Source: Aestuariicoccus sp032586235
Lineage (GTDB): Bacteria > Pseudomonadota > Alphaproteobacteria > Rhodobacterales > Rhodobacteraceae
Assembly: GCF_032586235.1 (NCBI RefSeq)
Contig: NZ_JAWHTD010000035.1
Coordinates: 1-39,020, forward strand
Reading direction: 5' to 3'
DNA length: 39,020 nucleotides
Under the pieces are notes generated by a model. That model did no database searches. It saw nothing but the letters and a program-made list of their open reading frames with translations, and had not been told where the DNA came from. The position numbers and the translations under genes were made by a program. Of this stretch, positions 8,522-16,279 are shown in pieces; the first letter of the stretch is position 1, and each line of letters opens with the position of its first letter.

Positions 8522-9253
8522 TCAGCCGCGCGCGGCGCGGGCCTCCATCACGTTGCGGGCAAGCCGGCGGGTGTAGGTTTCCAGCGTGACGAGGTGCCGG
8601 TCGACGCAGTCGGCGTCCCGTGCCTCGAGCCCGTCGGCGATCTGGGTATGCAGCGTGACGATCCGTTCGCGGGACCGGGCGGTGAAGGTGATCATGTTCA
8701 TCAGCGGCTGCATCGCCTCGACCGCACCGGCCAGCTGGTAGCTCAGCACCGGGTTGCCCGCGCCGTCGACAAGCGCGCGGTGAAACGCCACGTCCGAGGC
8801 GCAGAACGCCTCGTCGGACAGATCGGGCTGGCGCTGGCGGTGGATCTCGGCGCGCATGGCCGCCAGGTGATCGGCGCTGCGTCGCGCCGCCGACAGCGGC
8901 GCGCAGGCGCGTTCCATGGCGTAGCGTGCTTCGCAGGCGACATCGAAACTGACCGCGTTCATCGACAAAAGCAGGGTCGAGGTGGTGACCTGCTGGCCGT
9001 AAGCCTCTTCAAAGGACAGCCGGTTGACAAAGGCCCCTCCGGTGGCGCCGCGCTGGGTGCGGATCAGCGATTGCGCCGCGAGCCGCTTGAGCGCCTCGCG
9101 CACCGTGGCGCGGCTGACCGAGAACTGGTCCGCCATCTCGGCCTCGGAGGGCAGGCGTTCATCGACGATCAGACGCCCCTCGACGATGGCGTCGCGGATC
9201 GCCCCGGCGATCTGGGCAGAGAGGTCCTTGGGGCTTTGCGGATCAATTTTCAT
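8522..9253 (-). CDS. GntR-family transcriptional regulator, FadR/FCD type
   Basis: A 243-residue regulator. The winged helix-turn-helix is at about residues 10-76 (LSAQIAGAIRDAIVEGRLI, LPSEAEMADQFSVSRATVRE, ALKRLAAQSLIRTQRGATGG). The C-terminal all-helical FCD domain follows, with DVAFHRALVDGAGNPVLSYQ carrying the usual acidic and histidine metal ligands and HTQIADGLEARD near the end. Such regulators respond to organic acids, often with a bound metal. It is divergent from DUF2182-DUF1326-DinB, and the shared intergenic space has operator-like repeats, so control of itself and of that operon is likely. The effector is not known. Confidence 0.92.
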   Translation of the reverse strand: MKIDPQSPKDLSAQIAGAIRDAIVEGRLIVDERLPSEAEMADQFSVSRATVREALKRLAAQSLIRTQRGATGGAFVNRLSFEEAYGQQVTTSTLLLSMNAVSFDVACEARYAMERACAPLSAARRSADHLAAMRAEIHRQRQPDLSDEAFCASDVAFHRALVDGAGNPVLSYQLAGAVEAMQPLMNMITFTARSRERIVTLHTQIADGLEARDADCVDRHLVTLETYTRRLARNVMEARAARG

Positions 9254-9282
9254 TTGTCAGACATTTAATGGTCTGACATTTA
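9254..9282. promoter_or_regulatory. Paired FadR-type operator-like sites
   Basis: TTGTCAGACATTTAA and TGGTCTGACATTTAA follow each other 16 bases apart, both near the TNGTNNNACNA pattern of FadR-group GntR proteins. The two sites also form a larger inverted repeat: TGTCAGAC (9255-9262) with GTCTGACA (9271-9278), spacer 8. They abut the regulator's ATG and lie 40 bases before the DUF2182 start. Confidence 0.7.
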
Positions 9283-9320
9283 AGAGTGCAAGAGTTGAGT
9301 CGCCGATGGGAGGGCGGACC

Positions 9321-10109
9321 ATGCAGCAGATGATCCGCAGCGGCATGTGGCTGGCGTTTTTCGCTGCGATCCTGGCGGCCTGGGCCTGGCTTTACATGAT
9401 GGCGACGGGCATGGGGGTCGATCTGATCGGCCGGCCCGGTGCCATGGCCGAGGCCATGCGCGGGATGGACCCGCGGATGGACATGTATATGCCGATGGCC
9501 GAGTTCGGGCCGCTCTTCGCGATGTGGGCGGTGATGATGGCGGCGATGATGCTGCCGACGCTGGTGCCCACCCTGCGTGCCTACGAGGACCTGATGGTCA
9601 GCGCCGGCGCCACGCGCGCGGGCTGGCTGGCGGTTCTGGCGGGCTATTCGGCGGTCTGGGTCGGAGTGGCGGCGGCGATGGCCGCGGTCCAGCTGGCGCT
9701 GCTTTACGCCGGGGTGATCGACATGCTGGGCATCGGCACGACCCGCGTCTTTCAGGGCGGGCTGCTGATCGCGGTGGGCGCGTTCCAGTTCACCCGCGCC
9801 AAGGAGGTCTGCCACGGCGTCTGCCACGCGCCGGCCTTCTATTTCGTCGGACGTTGGAAACCCGGTGTTTCCGGCGGCCTGCGCATGGGTGCGGCGCTTG
9901 GGGCTTATTGCGCCGGGTGCTGCTGGGGCTTCATGGCGCTGGGCTTTGTCGGCGGGGTGATGAGCCTTTTGTGGATGGGGGCGGCGACGCTCTTTATGGT
10001 GATCGAAAAGCTGCCCCAGATCGGGCATGCGGTGGTGAAACCGATGGGGGCGGCCCTGATCGCGGCCGGTGCGGCCGTTCTGGCGTGGCCCCTAATGATG
10101 GGAGGATAA
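9321..10109 (+). CDS. DUF2182 predicted metal-binding membrane protein
   Basis: A 262-residue integral membrane protein with about six to seven helices. The DUF2182 core is clear: AVMMAAMMLPTLVPTL in a methionine-rich helix, VGAFQFTRAKEVCHGVCHAP, and GAALGAYCAGCCWGFMALGF. The Cys-His-x-x-Cys-His and C-x-x-C-C groups face the same region and would suit copper or another soft metal; this is inference, and the family function is unknown. The ATG at 9321 is preferred over 9306 because GGGAGGGCGG precedes it. One base separates its stop from the next ATG, and a DUF1326 partner is common for this family. Confidence 0.85.
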   Translation: MQQMIRSGMWLAFFAAILAAWAWLYMMATGMGVDLIGRPGAMAEAMRGMDPRMDMYMPMAEFGPLFAMWAVMMAAMMLPTLVPTLRAYEDLMVSAGATRAGWLAVLAGYSAVWVGVAAAMAAVQLALLYAGVIDMLGIGTTRVFQGGLLIAVGAFQFTRAKEVCHGVCHAPAFYFVGRWKPGVSGGLRMGAALGAYCAGCCWGFMALGFVGGVMSLLWMGAATLFMVIEKLPQIGHAVVKPMGAALIAAGAAVLAWPLMMGG

Positions 10110-10110
10110 G

Positions 10111-10818
10111 ATGGCGGTGAAACGGGTTCCGGGCAGCGACAAGCTGCCGGTCAGTCAGCGGATCGACCAGCGGATGGAAAACCCCAAGCGGCGCAAGATG
10201 TCGCCGACGGAGTGGGCCATCAAGGGCGAGCTGATCCTCAACTGCTCGTGCGAGGCCTTCTGCCCCTGCGTGGTGTCGCTGGGCAAGCATCCGCCCACCG
10301 AGGGCGATTGCAAGGCCTGGATGGGCATCGCCATCGACGAAGGTCATTTCGAGGGCGAGGATCTGTCGGGGCTGAACGTCGGGCTGATGGTTTATATCCC
10401 GGGTCGCATGGCCGAGGGCGGCTGGCAGGTGGCGGCCTATGTGGACGAACGCGCCAGCGGCAAGGCCTATAACGGGCTTTTGCGGATCTTCTCGGGGCAG
10501 GCGGGAGGGACCACAGGGCTTTTCACCATGCTTGTCTCGGACATCGTGGGCGCCGAGCGCGAGAAGGTCGAAATCGTGCGCGACGGCAAGCGGCGAGGGC
10601 TTTTCATCGGGCGCAAGATTCAGGGCGAGATCGAGATGATCGATGGCGGGAACCCGGATCATCCGGTGATGATCACCAATTCGAAATACTGGATGGGGCC
10701 GGACATTATCGCCGCCAAGGGGCTCAAATCCAAGGTCCGCGACTTTGGCAAGGTCTGGGATTTCAGCGGCAAGTCGGCCGAGATCTGCCCGATCGACTGG
10801 AAAGGCCCCAAGCCGTGA
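10111..10818 (+). CDS. DUF1326 protein
   Basis: A 235-residue soluble protein. After a charged leader of about 30 residues comes WAIKGELILNCSCEAFCPCV, the cysteine cluster (CSC-x3-C-x-C) that marks DUF1326, then GDCKAWMGIAIDEGHFEGED. The rest is a beta-rich domain. The cysteines suggest thiol or metal chemistry, but no activity is known to me. It starts one base after DUF2182 and its stop overlaps the DinB GTG by four bases, so the three are co-translated. A membrane protein and a soluble protein both rich in Cys in one operon hint at a shared metal cofactor. Confidence 0.85.
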   Translation: MAVKRVPGSDKLPVSQRIDQRMENPKRRKMSPTEWAIKGELILNCSCEAFCPCVVSLGKHPPTEGDCKAWMGIAIDEGHFEGEDLSGLNVGLMVYIPGRMAEGGWQVAAYVDERASGKAYNGLLRIFSGQAGGTTGLFTMLVSDIVGAEREKVEIVRDGKRRGLFIGRKIQGEIEMIDGGNPDHPVMITNSKYWMGPDIIAAKGLKSKVRDFGKVWDFSGKSAEICPIDWKGPKP

Positions 10819-11336
10819 GGCTCGATCCGGTCTATTGCGTGGTCATGGCGCGCTACAACGCCTGGCAGAACCGGCAGATGAAGGCGGCTTTCGACACGCT
10901 GGACGAGGCCGCGCTGCGCAAGGACCGCAAGGCCTTTTTCGGGTCGATCCTGAAGACCGCGAACCATCTGCTTTGGGCCGACATGCTGTGGATGGAGCGG
11001 CTGGGCGCCGGTCCGGGCCCCGAGGGCGACGCCGGAGAGGCCGGTACGGAGCTGACGCCCAATGCGCATGAATGGGCGGTGGCGCGGTTCCGGCTGGATG
11101 CGCGGCTCTTGCTCTGGGCGGAGCGGCTGAAGGCGGTGGAGCTGACGGGCACGGTGAAGTGGCACTCGGGGTCGACGGGGCAGGAGATGGCGCGGCCGCG
11201 CTGGCAATGCGTGGCGCATATGTTCAATCACCAGACCCATCACCGCGGCCAGATCCATGCGATGCTGAGCGCCGCCGGGGCCGACGCGCCGGTGAGCGAT
11301 CTGGCCTTCATGCCGCAGGAGGGACCCTGGCTGTGA
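10815..11336 (+). CDS. DinB-family protein
   Basis: A 173-residue four-helix-bundle protein. Helix 2 carries ILKTANHLLWADMLWMERLG and helix 4 MFNHQTHHRGQIHAMLSAAG; the conserved histidines (NHLLWAD, THHRGQIH) form the metal site of DinB/YfiT proteins. Family members include thiol-dependent transferases (bacillithiol, mycothiol), but most are unassigned. The start is GTG, overlapping the DUF1326 stop as GTGA. Its third place in a Cys-rich operon is consistent with a thiol or metal role; DNA damage induction, which named the family, is not indicated here. Confidence 0.88.
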   Translation: MRLDPVYCVVMARYNAWQNRQMKAAFDTLDEAALRKDRKAFFGSILKTANHLLWADMLWMERLGAGPGPEGDAGEAGTELTPNAHEWAVARFRLDARLLLWAERLKAVELTGTVKWHSGSTGQEMARPRWQCVAHMFNHQTHHRGQIHAMLSAAGADAPVSDLAFMPQEGPWL

Positions 11337-11409
11337 TGACGGACGCCGCTCGCGCAGATGCGCATCGCCCCGCCCGCCATCCCGTTTTGCGTTGCAAGGG
11401 AGGTGTGAC

Positions 11410-12513
11410 ATGGCGCTGATTTCTCCGTCGCGCCGGCTGCGGCGGACGCCGTTTTCCGAGGGCGTCGAGGCCGCGGGCGTCAAGGGGTACACGGTCTACA
11501 ACCACATGCTGCTGCCGACGGTCTTTCGGTCGGTGGAAGAGGATTACCGGCATCTCAAGGAGGCGGTGCAGGTCTGGGATGTGGCCTGCGAGCGGCAGGT
11601 GGAGCTGCGCGGGCCGGATTCCGGCCGGCTGATGCAGATGCTGACGCCGCGCGATCTGCGCGGCATGTTGCCGGGGCAGTGTTATTATGTGCCCATCGTC
11701 GACGAGACCGGCGGCATGCTGAACGATCCGGTGGCGGTGAAGCTCGCGGAGGACCGCTGGTGGATCTCGATCGCGGATTCCGATCTGCTGATGTGGGTCA
11801 AGGGGATCGCCTATGGCTACCGGCTCGATGTGCTGGTGGATGAGCCGGATGTGTCGCCGCTGGCGATCCAGGGGCCCAAGGCCGACGATCTTATGGCGGC
11901 GGTCTTTGGCGACAGTGTGCGCGACATCCGGTTCTTTCGCTTTGGGGTGTTCGACTTTCAAGGCCGCGACATGGTGATCGCCCGGTCGGGCTATTCCAAG
12001 CAGGGCGGGTTCGAGATTTACGTCGAGGGCGGCGACATCGGCATGCCGCTCTGGCACGCGCTGATGGAGGCGGGCCGGGGGCTGGACGTGCATGCGGGCT
12101 GTCCCAACCTGATCGAGCGGATCGAGGCCGGTCTGCTGTCCTATGGCAACGACATGGACCGCAGCCACACGCCGCATGAATGCGGGTTGGGGCGGTTCTG
12201 CAACACGGCCACGGCCATCGGCTGTGTGGGGCGCGACGCGCTGCTGCGGGTGGCGCAGGAAGGGCCGGTGCGCCAGATCCGGGCGCTGGAAATCGACGGC
12301 CCGGCGGCCCCGGGCTGCGACCGTGCCTGGTCGGTGATGGCGGGCGAACGGCGTGTGGGCCAGGTGTCGAGCGCGGCCTGGAGCCCGGATTTCGGCACCA
12401 ACGTGGCCATCGGGATGGTGCGGATGACGCATTGGGACGAGGGCACGGAATTGACGGTGATGGCGCCGGATGGCCCGCGCCGGGTCGTCGTGCGCGAGCG
12501 GTTCTGGCTCTAG
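11410..12513 (+). CDS. dmdA: Dimethylsulfoniopropionate demethylase
   Basis: DmdA moves a methyl group from DMSP to tetrahydrofolate, giving methylmercaptopropionate; it is the gateway of the demethylation route in marine bacteria. The 367-residue protein has the GcvT/aminomethyltransferase fold. It begins ISPSRRLRRTPFSEGVEAAG and continues VKGYTVYNHMLLPTVF, a stretch I know from DmdA and not from GcvT. The downstream GcvT-like parts (GMLNDPVAVKL, IQGPKADDLM, GFEIYVEGGD) are present. The ATG at 11410 has AGGGAGGTG upstream. The acuI gene follows, as in many roseobacters, which strongly supports DmdA over dimethylglycine or other demethylases. Clade cannot be set without a tree. Confidence 0.93.
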   Translation: MALISPSRRLRRTPFSEGVEAAGVKGYTVYNHMLLPTVFRSVEEDYRHLKEAVQVWDVACERQVELRGPDSGRLMQMLTPRDLRGMLPGQCYYVPIVDETGGMLNDPVAVKLAEDRWWISIADSDLLMWVKGIAYGYRLDVLVDEPDVSPLAIQGPKADDLMAAVFGDSVRDIRFFRFGVFDFQGRDMVIARSGYSKQGGFEIYVEGGDIGMPLWHALMEAGRGLDVHAGCPNLIERIEAGLLSYGNDMDRSHTPHECGLGRFCNTATAIGCVGRDALLRVAQEGPVRQIRALEIDGPAAPGCDRAWSVMAGERRVGQVSSAAWSPDFGTNVAIGMVRMTHWDEGTELTVMAPDGPRRVVVRERFWL

Positions 12514-12529
12514 CGCGGGTGGAACATGC

Positions 12530-12587
12530 GGGAGCGAGGGGCCAGCCCCTCGCGCTCCCCGGAGTATTTTTGCCAAGAAGAAGCAGG
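12530..12587 (+). repeat. Interspersed hairpin/TATTTTT element, copy D
   Basis: GGGAGCGAGGGGCCAGCCCC, then TCGCGCTCCC, forms the same bulged stem as copy C, followed by CGGAGTATTTTTGCCAAGAA and GAAGC. It fills most of the 105-base gap between dmdA and acuI, in the direction of transcription. It may act as an attenuator, a processing site or a stabilising hairpin between the two genes. Confidence 0.85.
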
Positions 12588-12618
12588 GGGCTGGGCCTGC
12601 GAAGCGAAAGGAAAAGCG

Positions 12619-13611
12619 ATGTTCAAGGCATTGGTTGTCGAGAAGGACGAAGAGAGCGGCAAGACCTCGGCCGGGGTGGCCGAGATCGGGCTGGAGGATT
12701 TGCCGGAGGGCGAGGTCACCGTGGCGGTGGAGTATTCCACGGTGAACTACAAGGACGGGCTCTGCATCGGGCCGGGTGGCGGGCTCGTGCGCAAGTATCC
12801 GCATGTGCCGGGGATCGACTTTGCCGGTACGGTGGAGGCGTCGGACGACCCGCGCTATGCGCCCGGCGACAAGGTGGTGCTGACCGGCTGGCGCGTGGGC
12901 GAGGTGCATTGGGGCGGCTATGCGCAGAAGGCCCGGGTCAAGGCGGACTGGCTGGTGCCGCTGCCCGAGGGTCTGGACAGCCGCGCCGCCATGGCGGTGG
13001 GCACCGCCGGGTTCACCGCGATGCTGGCGGTGATGGCGATGGAGGACCACGGGTTGACGCCCGAGCGCGGCGAGGTGCTGGTGACCGGGGCCGCGGGTGG
13101 TGTCGGATCGGTGGCCACGGCGATTCTGGCGCATCTGGGATACCAGGTGGCCGCGGTGACCGGGCGTCCGGAGCAGGAGGGCTATCTCAAGGGCCTGGGC
13201 GCGGCGCGGATCGTGGCGCGCGAAGAGCTCAACGAGACGGTCAAGCGCCCGCTGGAGGCCGAGACCTGGGCCGGCTGCGTCGATGCCGTGGGTGGGCCGA
13301 TGCTGGCGCGGGTGCTGGGGCAGATGAAATACGGGGGGAGCGTGGCCGCGGTCGGTCTGGCCGGGGGCGCGCAGCTGCCCGCGACGGTCGTGCCGTTCCT
13401 GTTGCGGGGCGTGAACCTGCTGGGGATCGACAGCGTGATGCAGCCCTACCAGAACCGGCTGCGCGCCTGGGAGCGCATCGCGCGCGACCTGCCGATGGAC
13501 AAGCTCGAGGCGATGATCCAGCCCGCGACGCTGGCCGATCTGCCGCAGCTGGGCGCCGACATCCTCAAAGGGCAGGTGAAGGGCCGGGTGGTCGTCGACG
13601 TGAACGCCTGA
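12619..13611 (+). CDS. acuI: Acryloyl-CoA reductase (NADPH), AcuI
   Basis: AcuI reduces toxic acryloyl-CoA, a product of DMSP breakdown, to propionyl-CoA. The 330-residue protein is a zinc-free medium-chain dehydrogenase/reductase. The N-terminal part has VEYSTVNYKDGLCIGPGGGL and VPGIDFAGTVEASDDPRYAPGDKVV; the nucleotide-binding domain has VTGAAGGVGSVATAIL with the GxxGxVG fingerprint at about residues 155-170. The ATG at 12619 follows AAAGGA. It belongs to the YhdH/AcuI group; the dmdA neighbour supports AcuI. The terminator hairpin at 13654 ends the unit. No acuR regulator is adjacent. Confidence 0.93.
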   Translation: MFKALVVEKDEESGKTSAGVAEIGLEDLPEGEVTVAVEYSTVNYKDGLCIGPGGGLVRKYPHVPGIDFAGTVEASDDPRYAPGDKVVLTGWRVGEVHWGGYAQKARVKADWLVPLPEGLDSRAAMAVGTAGFTAMLAVMAMEDHGLTPERGEVLVTGAAGGVGSVATAILAHLGYQVAAVTGRPEQEGYLKGLGAARIVAREELNETVKRPLEAETWAGCVDAVGGPMLARVLGQMKYGGSVAAVGLAGGAQLPATVVPFLLRGVNLLGIDSVMQPYQNRLRAWERIARDLPMDKLEAMIQPATLADLPQLGADILKGQVKGRVVVDVNA

Positions 13612-13653
13612 GCCGCGTGGGGCCGGCGGGCCCCGCGCCCCCCGATTTGCCGG

Positions 13654-13680
13654 AAACGCCGCCGCGCTGGGCGGCGTTTT
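13654..13680 (+). terminator. Rho-independent terminator after acuI
   Basis: AAACGCCGCC and GGCGGCGTTT pair over 10 bp with a 6-base loop, ending in TTTT. It lies 42 bases after the acuI stop. Confidence 0.85.
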
Positions 13681-14016
13681 CGCGTTTTGAGGCGCGGCCG
13701 CCGCGTGGCCGGGTCGCGACCCGGTCGGGGCGTCAGGAGCGCGCGGCAGGACCGGCGCATTCGTCCCCCAGCATGTCGCTTTTGAACCGCCATCTTGAAA
13801 CCCCTTTTATTTTCAAAGCGTTTCCGATTTCTGCTTGGGTCGCAAAAAGACGACAATCCGCCGTCTTTGATTGCAACGCGGGCGCTTTTCCGGTTAGCCT
13901 GACCTATCTGCCGGGCGATCCCGCCCTGGCGGAGATGTAAGCGCGGAACCGAAGGGGCCTCCGGCCGAACGGGGCCGTCCCTCCGGGCGCCGCGCCGGAA
14001 TGGGAGGGAGAGCGAC
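13681..14016. other. Intergenic region before uspA
   Basis: About 336 bases with no convincing gene. The middle (13790-13880) is AT-richer than its surroundings and probably holds the uspA promoter. One candidate is TTGCAA at about 13873 with TTAGCC 17 bases later, but the second box is weak. GGGAGGGAGAG just before 14017 is the ribosome-binding site. Confidence 0.5.
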
Positions 14017-14430
14017 ATGTTCACACGCATTATGGTGCCGGTTGACCTGGCCCATGCCGACCGGCTGGAACGGGCCCTGGCCTGTGCGGGCGATCTCGGC
14101 ATGCATTACGGCGCCACGGTCATCTATGTCGGCGTCAGCGCCGCGACGCCGGGATCGATTGCGCATACGCCCGAAGAATTCGGGCAGAAGCTGGCGGCCT
14201 TCGCCGAGATGCAGGGCCAGCGGTTCGGCGTCACCGCCGAGAGCCATCCGGTGATCAGCCACGATCCGGCGATCGACCTCGATCCGTCGCTTCTCAAGGC
14301 GGTCACCGACACCAGCGCCGACCTTGTCGTCATGGCAAGCCACATTCCCAACGTGGTCGATCATTTCTGGCCGTCGAACGGAGGCACCATCGCGTCGCGC
14401 GCAGATGTTTCGGTGATGGTCATCCGATAA
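14017..14430 (+). CDS. Universal stress protein, UspA family
   Basis: A 137-residue single-domain UspA. It opens MFTRIMVPVDLAHADRLERA, the usual first strand and helix. The C-terminal motif differs from the ATP-binding G-x2-G-x9-G-S/T: it reads MASHIPNVVDHFWPSNGGTI, so ATP binding cannot be taken for granted. Universal stress proteins of this sort are often encoded beside transporters and may gate them. The next gene is a BCCT transporter 76 bases away on the same strand, which suggests that link. Confidence 0.88.
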   Translation: MFTRIMVPVDLAHADRLERALACAGDLGMHYGATVIYVGVSAATPGSIAHTPEEFGQKLAAFAEMQGQRFGVTAESHPVISHDPAIDLDPSLLKAVTDTSADLVVMASHIPNVVDHFWPSNGGTIASRADVSVMVIR

Positions 14431-14506
14431 ATGGAACAAGGGCCGCCGCGGGGCCGTTATCGTGGCGACCATACATAAAAATGCCAACAGCAGAGGGAGG
14501 CCTCTT

Positions 14507-16159
14507 ATGGCCGACGTTTCCAGCAATCAGGGCATACCTGATCCCGAGGGCGCCTCGGATATCATCGAGACCGATTACACGATCGGTCAGGACAATATCG
14601 AAACCAACGTCGGGCCGTTTCCGCTCGACATCCACAACCCCGTGTTCGTCATTTCGGGGCTGTCGGTCGTTCTGTTCGTGATCTACGCGCTGGTTGCGCC
14701 CGACCAGGCCGCGTCGTTCTTCGGATGGCTGCGGCCGTTTCTGACCAGCACGTTCGACTGGTTCTTCCTGTCGGCGGCGAATGTCTTTGTGATATTCTGC
14801 CTGCTGCTGATCGTGACGCCGCTTGGGTCCGTGCGGCTCGGCGGGGCGGAGGCGACGCCGGATTACACCTATGTCGGCTGGTTCGCGATGCTGTTCGCGG
14901 CCGGTATGGGCATCGGGCTGATGTTCTTTGGCGTGCTTGAGCCGGCGTATTACTTCGGCACCCCCTGGGGCGACGAGCCGCTGGGCGTCGTGCGTCCGTT
15001 CACCGAAGAGGGCGCGCTGATCCAGGAAAACGTCGCCGAGGCGCGGCGCATGGCGCTGGCAGCCACGTCCTATCACTGGGCGCTGCACCCCTGGGCGATT
15101 TATGCGGTCGTGGCGCTGGCGCTGGCGCTGTTCTCGTACAACAAGGGTCTGCCGCTTTCGATCCGGTCGGCGTTCTACCCGATCCTGGGCGAGCGCGTCT
15201 GGGGCTGGTGGGGCCATGCGATCGACACGCTGGCCGTGTTCGCCACGCTCTTCGGCCTTGCGACATCGCTTGGGCTCGGTGCGCAGCAGGCCAATGCCGG
15301 TCTGGAATTCGTCTATGGCGTGCCCAACAACATCACGGTTCAGGTGATCCTGATCTGCGGCATCACGGCGGTTGCGCTGGTGTCGGTGCTGCGGGGCCTC
15401 GACGGCGGGGTCAAGGTGCTGTCCGAGATCAACATGGTGATCGCCGGGGTGCTCTTGCTCTTCGTGCTGTTCGCCGCGGGGGCCACGTCGATCCTGACCG
15501 AGTTCGTGTCGGGCGTGGGCGCCTATTTCCGCGAGGTGATCCCGCTTTCCATGCCCTTCGGGCGCGAGGATGACGGCTATCGCGAAGGCTGGACCGCGTT
15601 CTACTGGGCCTGGTGGATCAGCTGGTCGCCCTTCGTCGGCATGTTCATCGCGCGGGTCAGCCGTGGGCGCAGCGTGCGCGAGTTCATCACCTGCGTGCTG
15701 ATCATCCCGAGCCTCGTCTGCGTGTTCTGGATGGCCGTGTTCGGCGGCGCTGCGATCAACGACATGATCGCCAATGTCGACGCTTCGGCGGTCAAGGCCA
15801 ACGTGATCGACAGCTACAAGCCCGAGCTTTCGCTCTTTGCGATGCTCGACGGTCTGCCGCTGTCGGCGATCACCTCGACCATCGGCATCGTGCTGGTCAT
15901 CGTGTTCTTTGTCACCTCGTCCGACTCAGGCTCGCTGGTGATCGACACGATCACCGCGGGTGGCAAGGTCGACGCGCCGGTGCCGCAGCGGGTGTTCTGG
16001 TGCACCTTCGAGGGGCTGGTGGCCATCGCGCTGCTAATGGGCGGCGGGCTGACATCGCTTCAGGCGATGGTGATCTCGACCGGTCTGCCCTTCACGATCA
16101 TCCTGCTGCTGATGTGCTGGGCGATCTGGAAGGGCCTCGTGGCGGAACGCAACGCCTGA
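14507..16159 (+). CDS. BCCT-family transporter (betaine/carnitine/choline or DMSP)
   Basis: A 550-residue inner-membrane carrier with 12 helices. BCCT marks are FAAGMGIGLMFFGVLEPAYY at the glycine-rich helix, TSYHWALHPWAIYAVVALAL, and the tryptophan-rich signature AWWISWSPFVGMFIARVSRG with REF following, then VTSSDSGSLVIDTI. The tryptophan box forms the cation cage for quaternary ammonium or sulfonium groups. Substrate candidates are glycine betaine, choline or DMSP; the nearby dmdA-acuI makes DMSP (DddT-like) attractive, but this is inference. The ATG at 14507 follows GAGGGAGG. The N-terminal 45 residues are a soluble acidic extension. Confidence 0.92.
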   Translation: MADVSSNQGIPDPEGASDIIETDYTIGQDNIETNVGPFPLDIHNPVFVISGLSVVLFVIYALVAPDQAASFFGWLRPFLTSTFDWFFLSAANVFVIFCLLLIVTPLGSVRLGGAEATPDYTYVGWFAMLFAAGMGIGLMFFGVLEPAYYFGTPWGDEPLGVVRPFTEEGALIQENVAEARRMALAATSYHWALHPWAIYAVVALALALFSYNKGLPLSIRSAFYPILGERVWGWWGHAIDTLAVFATLFGLATSLGLGAQQANAGLEFVYGVPNNITVQVILICGITAVALVSVLRGLDGGVKVLSEINMVIAGVLLLFVLFAAGATSILTEFVSGVGAYFREVIPLSMPFGREDDGYREGWTAFYWAWWISWSPFVGMFIARVSRGRSVREFITCVLIIPSLVCVFWMAVFGGAAINDMIANVDASAVKANVIDSYKPELSLFAMLDGLPLSAITSTIGIVLVIVFFVTSSDSGSLVIDTITAGGKVDAPVPQRVFWCTFEGLVAIALLMGGGLTSLQAMVISTGLPFTIILLLMCWAIWKGLVAERNA

Positions 16160-16180
16160 CGCCACGCACCACGCAAATCG

Positions 16181-16213
16181 AAAAGGCCCCGGATCGCCTC
16201 CGGGGCCTTTTTC
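16181..16213 (+). terminator. Rho-independent terminator after the BCCT gene
   Basis: AAAAGGCCCCGG and CCGGGGCCTTTTT form a strong stem with loop ATCGCCT and a T5 tail, 21 bases after the stop. Confidence 0.92.
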
Positions 16214-16279
16214 GTGGCTGGGGCCGGATGCTGCCATTCGGCCCTTGCGCCCCGGCGCGCCGCGCGCTTTTCTACGCGC

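Noticed and set aside
12530..12587. Simple rho-independent terminator after dmdA
   Set aside because: The stem is bulged, the T-run starts several bases after it, and a purine tail is conserved among copies; better described as a repeated element that may have terminator activity.
11308..13134. 608-codon minus-strand frame opposite dmdA and acuI
   Set aside because: It spans two well-identified genes and their intergenic repeat and is rich in His/Arg/Pro; a composition artefact.
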